Shown piece after piece: positions 22,701 through 34,700 of a stretch of DNA of 64,000 bases. The stretch spans positions 26,029,399 to 26,093,398 of the forward strand of contig CM063108.1 in assembly GCA_031841125.1 (NCBI GenBank), written 5' to 3'. Made by a program: the position numbers and the translations under genes. The stretch comes from Acanthococcus lagerstroemiae (Eukaryota > Arthropoda > Insecta > Hemiptera > Eriococcidae). The first letter of the stretch is position 1. Every line of letters begins with the position of its first letter. The notes beneath the pieces are model-generated. The model was not told where the DNA came from, searched no databases, and saw only the letters and a list, made by a program, of their open reading frames with translations.

Positions 22701-25700
22701 GGTCTGAAGAGAACTGGAATGTCGAGATCGCGCTGACGTTGCCAAAAATTTTTAGGTTGTTTGATAACGTGTGGTCAATTTCATTTCTTGTAACACCGTC
22801 AGGCGTCCATCTGTTGTTTTTCCTTTTTCGGAAGAAGGTATTGATTATTTTGAGGATTGTTTCGTTTGAGAATTTAATTAATTTATTGCCGTTTCTGTTT
22901 GTTTCCCCATTTAACCATGGTCCCACTCCCGGATTTTCTCCACTATCGATGCCTACTTTAGCGTTGAAATCGCCCATAACAATGTTATAAACGCTCTTAT
23001 TATCCTCGAAACTTTCCTTTAAGAGACTGTAGAATTCTTTCACTTCTTCCACTGGGGCCGCTAGGTTGGGAGCGTAAACTTTAAAGATCGATATGGTTTC
23101 TGTGGCACTTAGCTTTATTTTTGCCATAGCCAGTCTTTCGGAAAAACCTTTAATTTCTACTATATTTTTTATGTGTTTCCTATCGATGTAGAAGCCCACC
23201 CCCCTATGGCCTGCGGTTGTACCAAAGTGATAAAATAGATTCCCATTGTTCCTAATGACCATTTTTTCATAATTTCTTTTTATTTCCGAGAGTCCTATTA
23301 TACCGATGTAGTCACCGGGAAGGGCGTTTTCGAATTCCACTATTCGCTCTTCATTTGCCATCCCTTGACAATTGAAGTGTATTATATCCAGGTTGTGGGA
23401 CCGTGGTTTTTCCCACTTTTGATATTTATTATTGTGGGTTTTATTCGATTTTTTGTTAGGTTTATTATTGGATTTATTATTGATTATTTTGTTGAGTTTT
23501 CTATTGCGTGTTTGGGGGTATGTAAGGGGGCTGAATTGTCCTGACTGGGCATAATACCCCTTGGTGCCCAGAGTCCAACTTGGGGTATGAGTTCTCGTAT
23601 TGATAATTTTTAATGGTGTATTTTTATTTTCCTGAGAGTTATTTTTCCTTTTTTCGTTAGTTTTGGCTGAGTTTGAGTTTAAGGGGAGAGTGCGCTCACC
23701 TGTCTTCACATCCTATTTTAGTGTTGACGATCCTTGCGACTGTGGATGGCTCGAAACCGGGTTCTGCTTCCTGCCAAATGGGTTTGAGGTGTCGTTGGTG
23801 CGTGGATTGTTTTGTGGGGCCATGTAGTCTCGTATTTTTTGTCCCGCTAATCCGCCACTCCAACCCTTCGGTCTCAACATCTTCCTCTTGGTCTTCTTGC
23901 TAAAGTCCACATTGCTCGGGCTCCTTTCTGCAACTGTTCTTTTCTTGTTTCCGCTTGTTTGGGCTGTCGGGCCTTGTGGCAGAGGCCCCTCGCCGTTAGT
24001 CTGCATTTCCATCTCGCCCCTTATATCGTAGATTTGGTCCAGATTACGAACGGTTATGGCTGGGCTGTTGTCATCTACCCGGATGCGGATTGTACAATCT
24101 GCAACCCAAACATATTTGACTAGGCCATCTCTTCTCAATTTTTTGGCTGCGCTTACGATTTGCTTGTTGCTCGGAGTGAGGTGGTCGTCACAGTAAATTG
24201 GCGTAGTTCTCTCCGTCTGAAGGAACGAGGTGTCTAACTTGGCCTTCTTTGATGCTCGTACTATGGCATTTTTCTTTTCGCGGTTGTTAAATTTAACTAT
24301 TATTTGAAATTTGCCGCTTTTCGTTGGCAATCGGTGAGCTGTATTCATTTCCCAGTCTTGAACGTCGATTTTTAATTGGCTGCCCATCTTTTTGACCAAT
24401 TCCCTCAGGTTCTCGTCTTGTAACTGAGGGATACCGCTAATCAGGAGGTTGTCCTTTTTGCTGTATTGCTGGATATCCAATATTTGGTCGCTGTTTGTCT
24501 CAGTCATCTGTCGGCACTCCTTCAAGTCCTCCGCTATTCCCTCCGTCTCAGTTTCCAAGGTGGCAATCCTCTCCGGAATGTCTTCCCATTTGCTCAGCAT
24601 TTCTTTAATCGCATCGATACCTTGGAGTTGGACTTTTATGGTTTTTATGTCTTCCGACATTTCTTTCAGCTTCTTGTCGTTCATTTTGCTTGACACTGCC
24701 GATCGCTATTTTTATTAGGCCGTCGGTCCGAAGCAGCGGCTGTGGTACACTTTTCTTCCTCTCGTGTATTCGGGCTGTCTGGGTTGGTAGATGGTGGGCG
24801 GAGGGGGTGTAGATTGTAAACTTGAATAATAAAAATAATAAAACAACCAAATCGAAGAGACAATTGCCTTCAATATCCCGAAAATTTGGTACACAAAGAC
24901 TCAAAATTAAAACAGACGACAAAATAACAAGAGAAACAAAAGAATTAATAGGAAAGAGAAATGAATGGTCAGCAAGGGAAAACGTATACATAAAAGGAAA
25001 AATCGAACTCTTGATGCTAAAACGAAAAGTTGAAATGGAAACTAAGAAAGATTTAGATAACTACCATCCAGAAAAAATCCATAATGTAATTGAGGAGAGC
25101 GGGTCAACAAAGAAAATGAAGAGAAGTTAAGAAAAGGAAGAAACTTGATCACATCTCTGATAGTCAAATACGGAAAGAAGCAAAGTAGATATACACCAGG
25201 ACAAAGATACTGGATTATTGAGCTGAATAACGTATTTACGGGGAATTGATTATGCAATTTCATATGCATGCAGATGACGATGAACTATACAGAGTGTAAA
25301 TAGGTAATTCCACCATCTTTTTTTCTGAATGTGAAGTGGGATCGGCGCTGACTTAACGAAGAACTTCAAGTGGAAGATTGAAGAAGCTTTTGACAGTGTT
25401 GAATGGGATAAAATGTTTGATATTCCAAGAAAGATAGGAATAAAATTTAAAGAGAGACAAGTTGTGTTAAACTTGTATAAAGGACAGAAAGCCAAATTAA
25501 GAATAAAAATAGACAAAGGGGAGGTAAATATAGAAAAATATAGAAAACAGTGTAAGGCAGGGGTGCTCCTTATGTCGAGTATTTTTCAATTTGTACATGG
25601 AGTGGACCATTAAAGAAATAAAAGAAATATTTGAAGCAGGTGTCACTATACATGGAGAGCGAGTAAAGATGCTCAGGTTTGCAGATGATATTGTCTTATT

Positions 25701-28700
25701 AGCTGAAAGGTGTTGTTCGTTGTGCTACTTATAACGCTCGTCCGACTGGGCAGATGCTGGCGGAATTGCCTAGATTTCGTCTGGAAGGCATTCGCGCCTT
25801 TTTGAGCTCGGATGTTGATTTCGGCGGTCCTTTTAGCATGCGAGTATCTCGAATACGTGGATCCACGACTATGAAAACGTGGGTTGCCCTGTTCGTGTGC
25901 ATGGCAACCAAAACTATCCATCTGGAGGCCGTTTCTGAGTTGTCCACGTCAGACTCTCTGGCGGCTTTCCACCGATTTGTAGCAAGGCGAAATCGCCTCC
26001 AGCTTATAGTGACTGTGGTACCAATTTTGTTGGCGCCTATCGTGAACTGGGACGCTGGCATGATAATTTTTGAAACGTGACGAACATTTTTCAAATTTTA
26101 TAATTGAGGAAGGCATGAAGTGGCACTCAAACTCCCCTGGTGCTCCGCATTTTGGCGGACTTTGGGAAGCGGGCGTCAAATCCACTAAACGCCGCCTCAA
26201 GACTACAGTTGGCGACCTTGTCCTCACCTTCGAGGAATTTTCAACTGTCTTGGCTCGAGTAGAGCAAGTTCTAAACTCGAGACCAGTTTCCCTTCAGTGA
26301 CCCTGTTCTTAAGTTGACCCCTGGTCACTTTCTGCTTGCGCGGCTCCGTTTCTGTGGCGGAGCCCCAATGATCTTCGTCTCGTCGAAGGTGTGTCTCGGG
26401 TACTCCAGATTTGGAAGAGGATGGAATTTCGAGTATTTTGGGGCACCTCCAGAAGTCCAGAGTGTTTAACCTCTAGAATTCGTGCTGAGTGACTTGTTTT
26501 GGTAAAGGAACGATCAGTCTTTGGTATGTTTGAGGCGCGTGCAAAATGTATCCTGGTCATGATGCCAGTCCGTGTTTGCTGTAAAGACCTAGTACGGAAT
26601 TTGGAACATTAAATGGAATTGAGGAATTTTGAGTAATTAAATATTAGGAGATTTGAATAAATAAAATAATAAAACTAAATAATGTTATGATAGTTGAATA
26701 TATTGGCAGGAAAAATTGAACAAGTAAATCGAGATAGTATTAGGAGTAAAATACAAAAGATGTAAGGAGTAAAAGGATTTAGTAGTAAATAGCAAGCAAA
26801 TTAGCATTTTATCGAAAAATAATCTTTTTTCCAATCGAAAATAGATCTAGAAATCGAAAAATTGTTTTTGAAAATTCATGTTGGGAGAGTAGCTTTGTAT
26901 GGATGTGAAATTTGGACCATAGGAAAACCAGAGAAGAGAAGGATCGAAGCTGCCGAGATATGGTGCTATAGGCGGATACATAGCATCAAATAAACGGATA
27001 AGGTCAGAAATGAGTAAATACGTAACAGAGTAGGAGGTGAAATGGATATTTGGAATTGTCTGAAGAGAAGGAGAGATAAACTAATAGGACATAATTTGAG
27101 GCACCCAAGAATAGTATTGTGGCGAATAATCGCGAACATCCGAGATAAGCGAAGAAAGATCGACACGTTTCGAGCAGCAGAATAGAAGTTTGATAACGAA
27201 AGCGATAAGGAGTTTCGCCGATATCGCCGGGATATATAAAGACCGCTGGCCGTCGCCGTACAGTCTAGTTTTGTATGCGATAAATTGTGCGTTTTCTAGC
27301 GATGTAGCTACTGTTTTCGTACGTTTGTATTAGTGTGACATTAAAAGTTCTCTTTACGTGTTTTCGTGCATTTTTCGGTGCGAATTCCGTTACATTGGTG
27401 TGAGAAGTGGGATTCGACAGTACGCGTCGTGAAGATCTCGTTTGGACATTCGTGTTCTGTGGATTCGGCGTTTCGCGTTAAAGAAGTGAGCGTCATCGAA
27501 ACGTGGAGTAGCTCGATAACGGAAGAGAATTTGGCGCATTTTCTCTCTAAGTGACGTCCCATCACTCGACATGAAACGCAGGCGCTGCTACGTAAGCGTG
27601 TGAACGTGTCGCTCAGCAAGCCCATTGGTTGCTGAATGGCCTGGAGAAATTAGCTTTTGACGAATACCATTTTGAGTGCAAAACTGGCGGAACTCATCAG
27701 AGACCATAATCGACGCATTATCAGAGACGATCGAGTGTGGAAAACAATGGGAAGCAAAGATCTCATTCAACAACTCGATAGTAGATGCTGTAGTTGGCGC
27801 TTGGGATGACAGCTTGATTTCACACCATTTTGATGTGGCGTCGACACAAATGAAAAAATAGCAATTTTGAAACGAACCTGCGTAGTCGATATGGATCCTT
27901 TCCCAGTTCTCAGAAGGCATCTCCCACGGGTGCACTGGTACTTTTGGTGGATTTGTCGTAATGAGTACACAGTTCTCACATGTGTAAAAATTTGTTGTAG
28001 TAGTATTGAATGAATGAAAAGAAGAAGAGAAAAAAAAAGAGGAAAGGGGGAGTAAGTCGAAAGGCCGGTACGTTGGTAAATTAAGGGAAACTAAATGAAC
28101 TCCAATTTAACGTATTAACTTTATTCTACAAAATGAAGATATAACCGATATTGTCTGTTAATCAAGCAAGTTAGGCTAAAACCTTGTAGGCGCGAGGGCC
28201 GGATCTTTGGCGCGTCTGCCGATTGGTACCACCTGGAATTTAAGATAATAATCGCGTTTGAGTACCATGATTCGAAATCTAACAAGACATGTAAACTGTG
28301 AGGTGTGACCCTCATGATCTGTCCCGTGGCTTGAGTGCAAGCCACACTGCCTCGTCGGCCAGTGCAAGGTATCGCAGTAGGTACGCCGCTAATCCACCCT
28401 GGCCACACTTGTGCGGGGGTTAGGGGACCTCCGCCTCGAGGCCTACGTACTCCCCGAGTACGGACCGCCCTGCTACGTGAGACCGCTCACGTGAGGCTGT
28501 ACGTCATATTCTCGCCTGAGCATCCCGCTCTGCATAATGAGCGTACGTCGATACCTGGCAAGACAGTCTGAGTATGCGCAACTCGTTATCCTAATTAATA
28601 TAATGAAACAATTCAATATCGAAGTAGGGTAAGCCTACGAAAAGATTGGTACTCCGTGAGTAAACTCACCTAAGATGCAGTTTGGCTCGTCCAGCTGCCA

Positions 28701-31700
28701 CTTCACTATCACTGTACGAAATACGATACGGAATAGACGACTCTCGCAATGGTAGCCTGTCGAAGAATGCACCAAGCATCCCGGGGTCGTCCCTACGAGT
28801 TCCTGTCCGCGTGGCGGAAACACATTATGCAGATATGTAGGTGGCAGCTAGAGCCTGTTTTTGCACCATCAGTTGGGGAATGAGAGAGGATTACCTGCTC
28901 GTGAGAGCCAGGTACGAGCTAACGAAAAGACTTCGCTGCAGCGAATGCTGTCTGCAGTGATTCCTAACACATTGAAGCCATGCATCTCAAAATTAGGGAA
29001 CTAAATTTTACCATTTCTTTACACGTGACTGGACCAACTTTTCGATATCAGAATCAAGACCTTGCCAATAAACGTAACGGCGCGCCAAGTGAGATGCCGC
29101 AACGAATAATATCACACTAGTATTATACTGGCCTAAAAATGCTTACATAGAAAAATGAGTGGTACAGCAGCCAGTGAATTTAAAGCTCGACCCACACTGG
29201 ACACAACGACTCTGTACCACCCTAGAGCTTGCTGCAGCTATTGCAGACCCCTCGGCAGGGCTCGCCTCGCCGTTACCACCGTTCTGCGTCGCACACGTAC
29301 CAAGACGAGGAGGTAAGGGGTGAAGGAAGGTAGCGTGCCCGTCTGTGATGCACCCGAATTGGAGGTTAATGCTGGGTGAGCGTTGCCTCGGTCAGTAGGG
29401 TGTCCCACAGTGGCCCTGGTAGGACTGCGCGAATTCGAAATGGAGAGGCGAAAGGAGGGCTCGGGCCAGCCTCAAATGCATCCCTCTGGTCACTGATGCG
29501 AGACTCGAAAGGGTAGTCTCCGGGGCCGGTGGTGCGGTGTCTGAGGAGCCACTTTGGCATGCCTGCATCGTCGTACGCGTCACCAAGGGAACTGTCTGAT
29601 AAGCCGTTCTGCAGATCGTATACCAAATCTACTCGAACGAAGGTCATAGTTCGACGAATTTCAGAAAGTCAAAATCTCGAATCGAGCCGCGTATCGTCAC
29701 GTGCACGCGAGCCGTTTACAGAAAACAAAAGTGTATAGCCATCTAACTACCGGTACCACCTCTCCGCTCTCAGTCTGCTAAAAGGAACCTAAAAAGAAGC
29801 TTTTTGATAACGTCTGCAACATAATGCCGGCGGAAAGAGGGCGATTTCAATTTTTTTTTTTTCGTATTTCGCGCCTCGACACCGCGCCGCACCGTCACGT
29901 ATAGTCGGTAAATACCAATGCGGCGACGTGCATCGGATTATAAATTCGCGGCGCAATCGGAAACGGAAACATTAAAATGATATTCTTATCAAGTGCGCGG
30001 ATCTGAGTTTCGCGATGCCAGAAGGAGGCCGAGGGAGAAAGTGCGGGGAGCGAGCAAGACAGACGGAAAGAAAGTGTGAGTGAGAGAGAAAGTGAAAGAG
30101 GAAGATAGAGTGAGAGAACTTGAAACGAACATTCGTTCCTATTACAGCGAAACGCGAATTTTCTTTTGTTATCTGTTATCTATTATCGTGCCTGGCTGTG
30201 CTAAAACCTATTATATTAAGAAAGGCGGCGCCCGCCGACTTAGGTTAACTTCACTCCACTTATAACAAACTTAACACGAATAAGAAATTGTTGCGGCAAT
30301 GGCTTACACCTCTCCAGTTAATACTTTAAGTAAAGTTAACTCCCTCTTTATTTTCGTTCACCCGTTGCCTTCGCCTTTCCCGTTTCCTTTCCCTTTCCTG
30401 TCGCTGTGCCTCGCGCGGAGGCGACACGACAGTGTCCCCCCCCCGCACGCGTCTTCGCCGCGTGCCGCGTCACAAAGAGCAACTTTTAATGCCCTTTCTT
30501 TATAAATATTTACTTTCTTCGCTTTTAATATGATTTGAACTCTGTTTCGCCTTCAACAAATGAGCCGAACTTTTTCTTCACTTATTAAAACTCGAAAAGA
30601 GACCGTCGAACTTTCGCCGGCTTCTGGAGGAATATTCGTAAATTTTATGAATTTACTAACTTAATACGCAAATACGATTATACGGCGCGAAGAAACCTCT
30701 TCACTTTCGAATCCCCTTTTTACGACTGCGTCGCGTCGTCGATTTATACAAGTCGGACACAAATTCGTAATAATTACGAATACGTTCGAACGAATCGAGC
30801 AGCGAACCTGAAATGAACCGCCGATACCTCAATTTGGCTTTTTAAAACCGGCTGACCTTTTCGAAGCCTTTTCAAATCATTCGCGGATGAAGGAATTAAC
30901 GTTATATTTCTGTTCGTTTCGGAAGTTTCGAAAGCATTTCCCTTCCTACAAATGCGTTCGTTAAAAGGAACAACTTCAATGACGGAACTAATCGATCATC
31001 TTGTATAAAATTACTGTTGGAACTTCTGTTCTGAAGTGGAACCTCGCGATTCGGAGTGTTATATTAACCATAGATTGACCTTGACCTTTCATATTATACA
31101 GCACTTACGTCTCAGTGCGATTGGTTTGAAATATTCATCAATATGAACTGCAGTAGGGGGCGTAACCGAGTTGCGTCCCAAGTCGACATTTTGTACCCAA
31201 TTGCGTCCCAAGTTTGCGGGGACAATAAAAATGCATAACCGAATTGCGTCCCGAGTTTGCGGGAATGATCGACATGCATAATGGGATTGCGTCCCGCATT
31301 TTCGAAGCTTGTTAGCGTCACCCAGAAGACACCACGAGGAGGTCAGCTTCTTAGTCTTCCACACGAATGATTTTACATCGTGAACGAGTTCACGCTATTC
31401 AGGTACAACTATCATCATCACATACACGATTACGAATGAGAGTATACAAACGTACAGGTGAAAATAATAGGTAAACATGCGTAATGCGTACATGTGGGGA
31501 AACAAATAGCTACATATACAAAGCAGGTATCAATAATCGTTTATCTTGTGATGATGGTTGTATCTTGCAGTACTCTGGTAAGTATACTACGTATAACAGC
31601 GTGAATACATGGAGATTCCCTTCATTATATACTCATCGTGACATCAGTTACATCAAATTCTACAACTCTTTCGCCTTTTAAATGCATTGCAGTGCCTCCG

Positions 31701-34700
31701 CAAACTCGGGACGCAATTCGTACATGAATTCTAATGATCTCCGCTAACTGGGGACGCAATACGGATATGAATTTTAATGACCTACTCAAACTCGGGACGC
31801 AAATCGCATATGAATTTTAATTACCTCCGCACACGGGACGCAACTCGTGAACGCCCGTAGTAGGATATCCCAACTATCCGATGTCCGGATTAACAAAAAA
31901 AAAAAAAAAATGCATTCGATTTTTCCAGATTAACCGATGTAAAGAAGTAGCTTAATTGTTTATTATCCGATTTTTCATATATTTCGTACGCATGACGTTG
32001 GTGATGATTCATTAGTCTCTCGACTAGTAGGTTGCGTCTCTCCACTTTTCTCTCTCCTGTGCTAATCATTTCATTTCTGAGAAGGATTTACACTTTGTAT
32101 CCTTCATTATCTGCATTTCATGGCTCATTTTTTGTCTTCCTTTCTAGTTCGTTCTCTCAACCATTCCCTCTAGCAAAAGTGTTGGGCAGTAGCTAACTAC
32201 ATGAGTAGCTAACTACAACAACAACTACTCTCTTAAAAGTAACTTAGTTGCAACTTTCAACCTCACTGCTTGTAGTAGTAGTAAAAAATCTAATGGGTAA
32301 AATCTAATTATTGCAAGTTGAGTAGTAGTAGTAGTAGTTATTATTATTATTATTATTATTAGTAGTAGTAGTAGTAATAATAATAATAATAATAATATAT
32401 AATGGCAAAAATGATCAATTATGATAATACACGGCATTGTGATCCCCCGATGGCCAGATGGCCCGAGTGGGGATCACCGAGGACCACCACCACTCCTGAA
32501 TGTACACATGGGCACTCAATAAACCAGCGGTAACTGCACGACAACAGGAAACAAAGACCTAAAAACAACAATTTTGGGCAACAATACAAACTAAGGCAAG
32601 GCAATATGCGACATGAACACAAACAACAATCACAAAGGGACAAGAGCAGAACCCATAACAGATGAAACATGCACAGAGTTACGACAAAATACTAGGGGTA
32701 GACTGCGGAACAATAGAAAGAGACAGCCGGTAACAGTGAACATAACCGCAAGGGGCACTAAGCTGTAACAGGAAATAGTGGCATATAAATAACGGTTTCA
32801 GGCAGCAATAACAATTCGAGGCAAGGTAATATGCAACATGAATATAACAACGACACTAAGCAACAATAACAAGGTAAACAGCAAAACCTATATCTAACAG
32901 ATGGAATATAAATAAGTTAAGGTAACAAATATTTTTATGGTAACGAATGTTAAGGGTAAACAGTGGAATAATAATATAGAAATACGACAGCCGGTAACAA
33001 TGAATACAATGAATACAACAGTAAGGGACATTAACAGAGGTAGAAATTAGCCTGGCGAGGATACAGTAATAAGCAGGATACAATCGGAATACTTGTGCCG
33101 ACTAGGCTTGCTCTCGTCGTTCGTATTATTTTGCCGCCTCTTTCCTTCATTACCTTGAGCCTATGTGTCAACAACTGGAGAGTCAATAATGTGACCGGTA
33201 AGTTCGATTTTGAATTTTTTTTAGTTTGGCCATTGTGTCCCTCTTTGTCCCATTGAAGAGGTCCCCTGCGCCTGTCCTCAGCTTGGCAGGTAATTCGTTG
33301 AACATTTGGGGTAACTTGTAATCAATCTGTTTCCGGCATGTAGCTTTTAAGTAAAATGGCTTTTCCAACTGTACAGTGCTACCTCCTCTTGTTTGGGTTT
33401 GTCTAGCTTTTCTGAATTCACTGAGATGTTTTGCGACATATAAGCAACTGACTAGTTTGTATAGTTGGTCAACATTCCCTATCTTCAGCCTTTGAAAAGC
33501 TTTGGCAGTTTTCTCTGATTCTCGATTCTGTCTACTGATACTTTTAATTATTTTTCTCTGTAGCACCTTTACTGGTTCAGTGTTGACCTCAGAAGCCCCT
33601 CCCCACATTATAAGTCCATATCTTAGGACTGATTCATATAGGGCTTTATATATCTAAGTCATTTGTTTGGTGTTAAAATGGGAATTCAGGTGGTACATGA
33701 GATAATTAAGTTGGCGAAGCCTTTTCTGTAAATTTTGTAAGTGAGGGCCCCAGGTTAATTTCCCATCAAGTGTAAGCCCTAGGTAGATGGTTTCCTCCGC
33801 CCTTACTATCTCGTCGAGTATGTTATCTTTGTTGGACATTTTAATTACAATCTCGGAAGGTGTAAAGTACCTATGACCATATATAACATAGCTGGTTTTC
33901 TTCACGTTTATTTCTAGGCCATTGTCCCTGTACCATTCTGCAATTTTTGTGAGGTCCGCGTTGATTTCTTCGACTAACTTAGTTTTATCCATGCCCTTAT
34001 ACACGATCACGGTATCGTCTGCAAAACAGAACAATTTGCCCTTCAGTTTAAGTTTGCATAGGTCGTTCACATAGATGGTAAACAGAAGTGGTCCCAGGCA
34101 ACTGCCTTTTGGGACACCTCTGAAAATGTTCTTGGGCTCACTGAGGACCCCCGTTATCTCTACTCTCATTTCTCGATTTTTAAGGTAGGAGTCAAACCAC
34201 TGTTTTGTGAAACCTCTGATACCAATAGTCTCAAGTTTTTCCAATAGTTTCGTATGATTCACCGTGTCGAATGCTTTTTTAATATCAATATAAATCCCTA
34301 TTATGATCAGGTTACATTCCACCCCCTCACTTATACTCCTTATGTGGTGAACAAGTGCTTCGGCCGTCTCTTTTCCATCCACAAATCCATACTGATTGGT
34401 TGCGAGAAAGTTGTTTTTATGTAGATAGCTCACATTTCTTTTATGCATCAGTTTTTCAAATAACTTGGAAATTGGGGATAGTATTGCTATCGGGCGGTAA
34501 TTTTCTACTAGTTTATTATCTCCGTTTTTATGTATAGGTACGACTTTCGCCACTTTCAGCTCCTCCGGAAAGATCCCTTCAGCAACTGAGCTGTTGAAGC
34601 AACTGCTCAGTGTGGGGGCTAGTTCCTTTGGCACAGTTTTCAGTGCAGTAACCGGAATCTCATCTATTCCCACACTTGGCTTCCCAGCTAACGCCTTGAT

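Larger units (their letters stand above)
20414..24842 (-). mobile_element. RTE-type non-LTR retrotransposon with ORF1 and ORF2, minus strand
   Basis: A 4.4-kb element with an ORF1 (23713-24696) and an endonuclease-RT ORF2 (23709-20555). ACAACCAA occurs at both borders (20406-20413 and 24843-24850), a plausible 8-bp target-site duplication. The 3' end (low coordinates) closes with an AAATAAAAATAAAA-like tail on the minus strand. It interrupts the older + strand RTE, whose reading continues on both sides. The RT block [17 protein letters not shown] and the C-terminal [11 protein letters not shown] point to the RTE clade; a separate ORF1 is less common there. Confidence 0.85.
17131..27117 (+). 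mobile_element. Old RTE-type retrotransposon, + strand, split by later insertions
   Basis: Pieces of one + strand element appear in the right order: endonuclease (17131-17585), a linker after the endonuclease (about 20250-20413), the start of the RT region (24851-25130), RT core with [12 protein letters not shown] (25360-25710), and the post-RT part with [23 protein letters not shown] and RDKLIGH (26870-27117). Between them lie other elements: an unknown segment holding the R1-like copy, the minus-strand RTE at 20414-24842, and a BEL/Pao fragment at 25711-26600. Many frameshifts. That all pieces come from one insertion is my inference from order and strand. Confidence 0.6.

Noticed and set aside
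32225..32437. 70-codon minus frame ([15 protein letters not shown])
   Set aside because: Translation of the TAG/TTA microsatellite.
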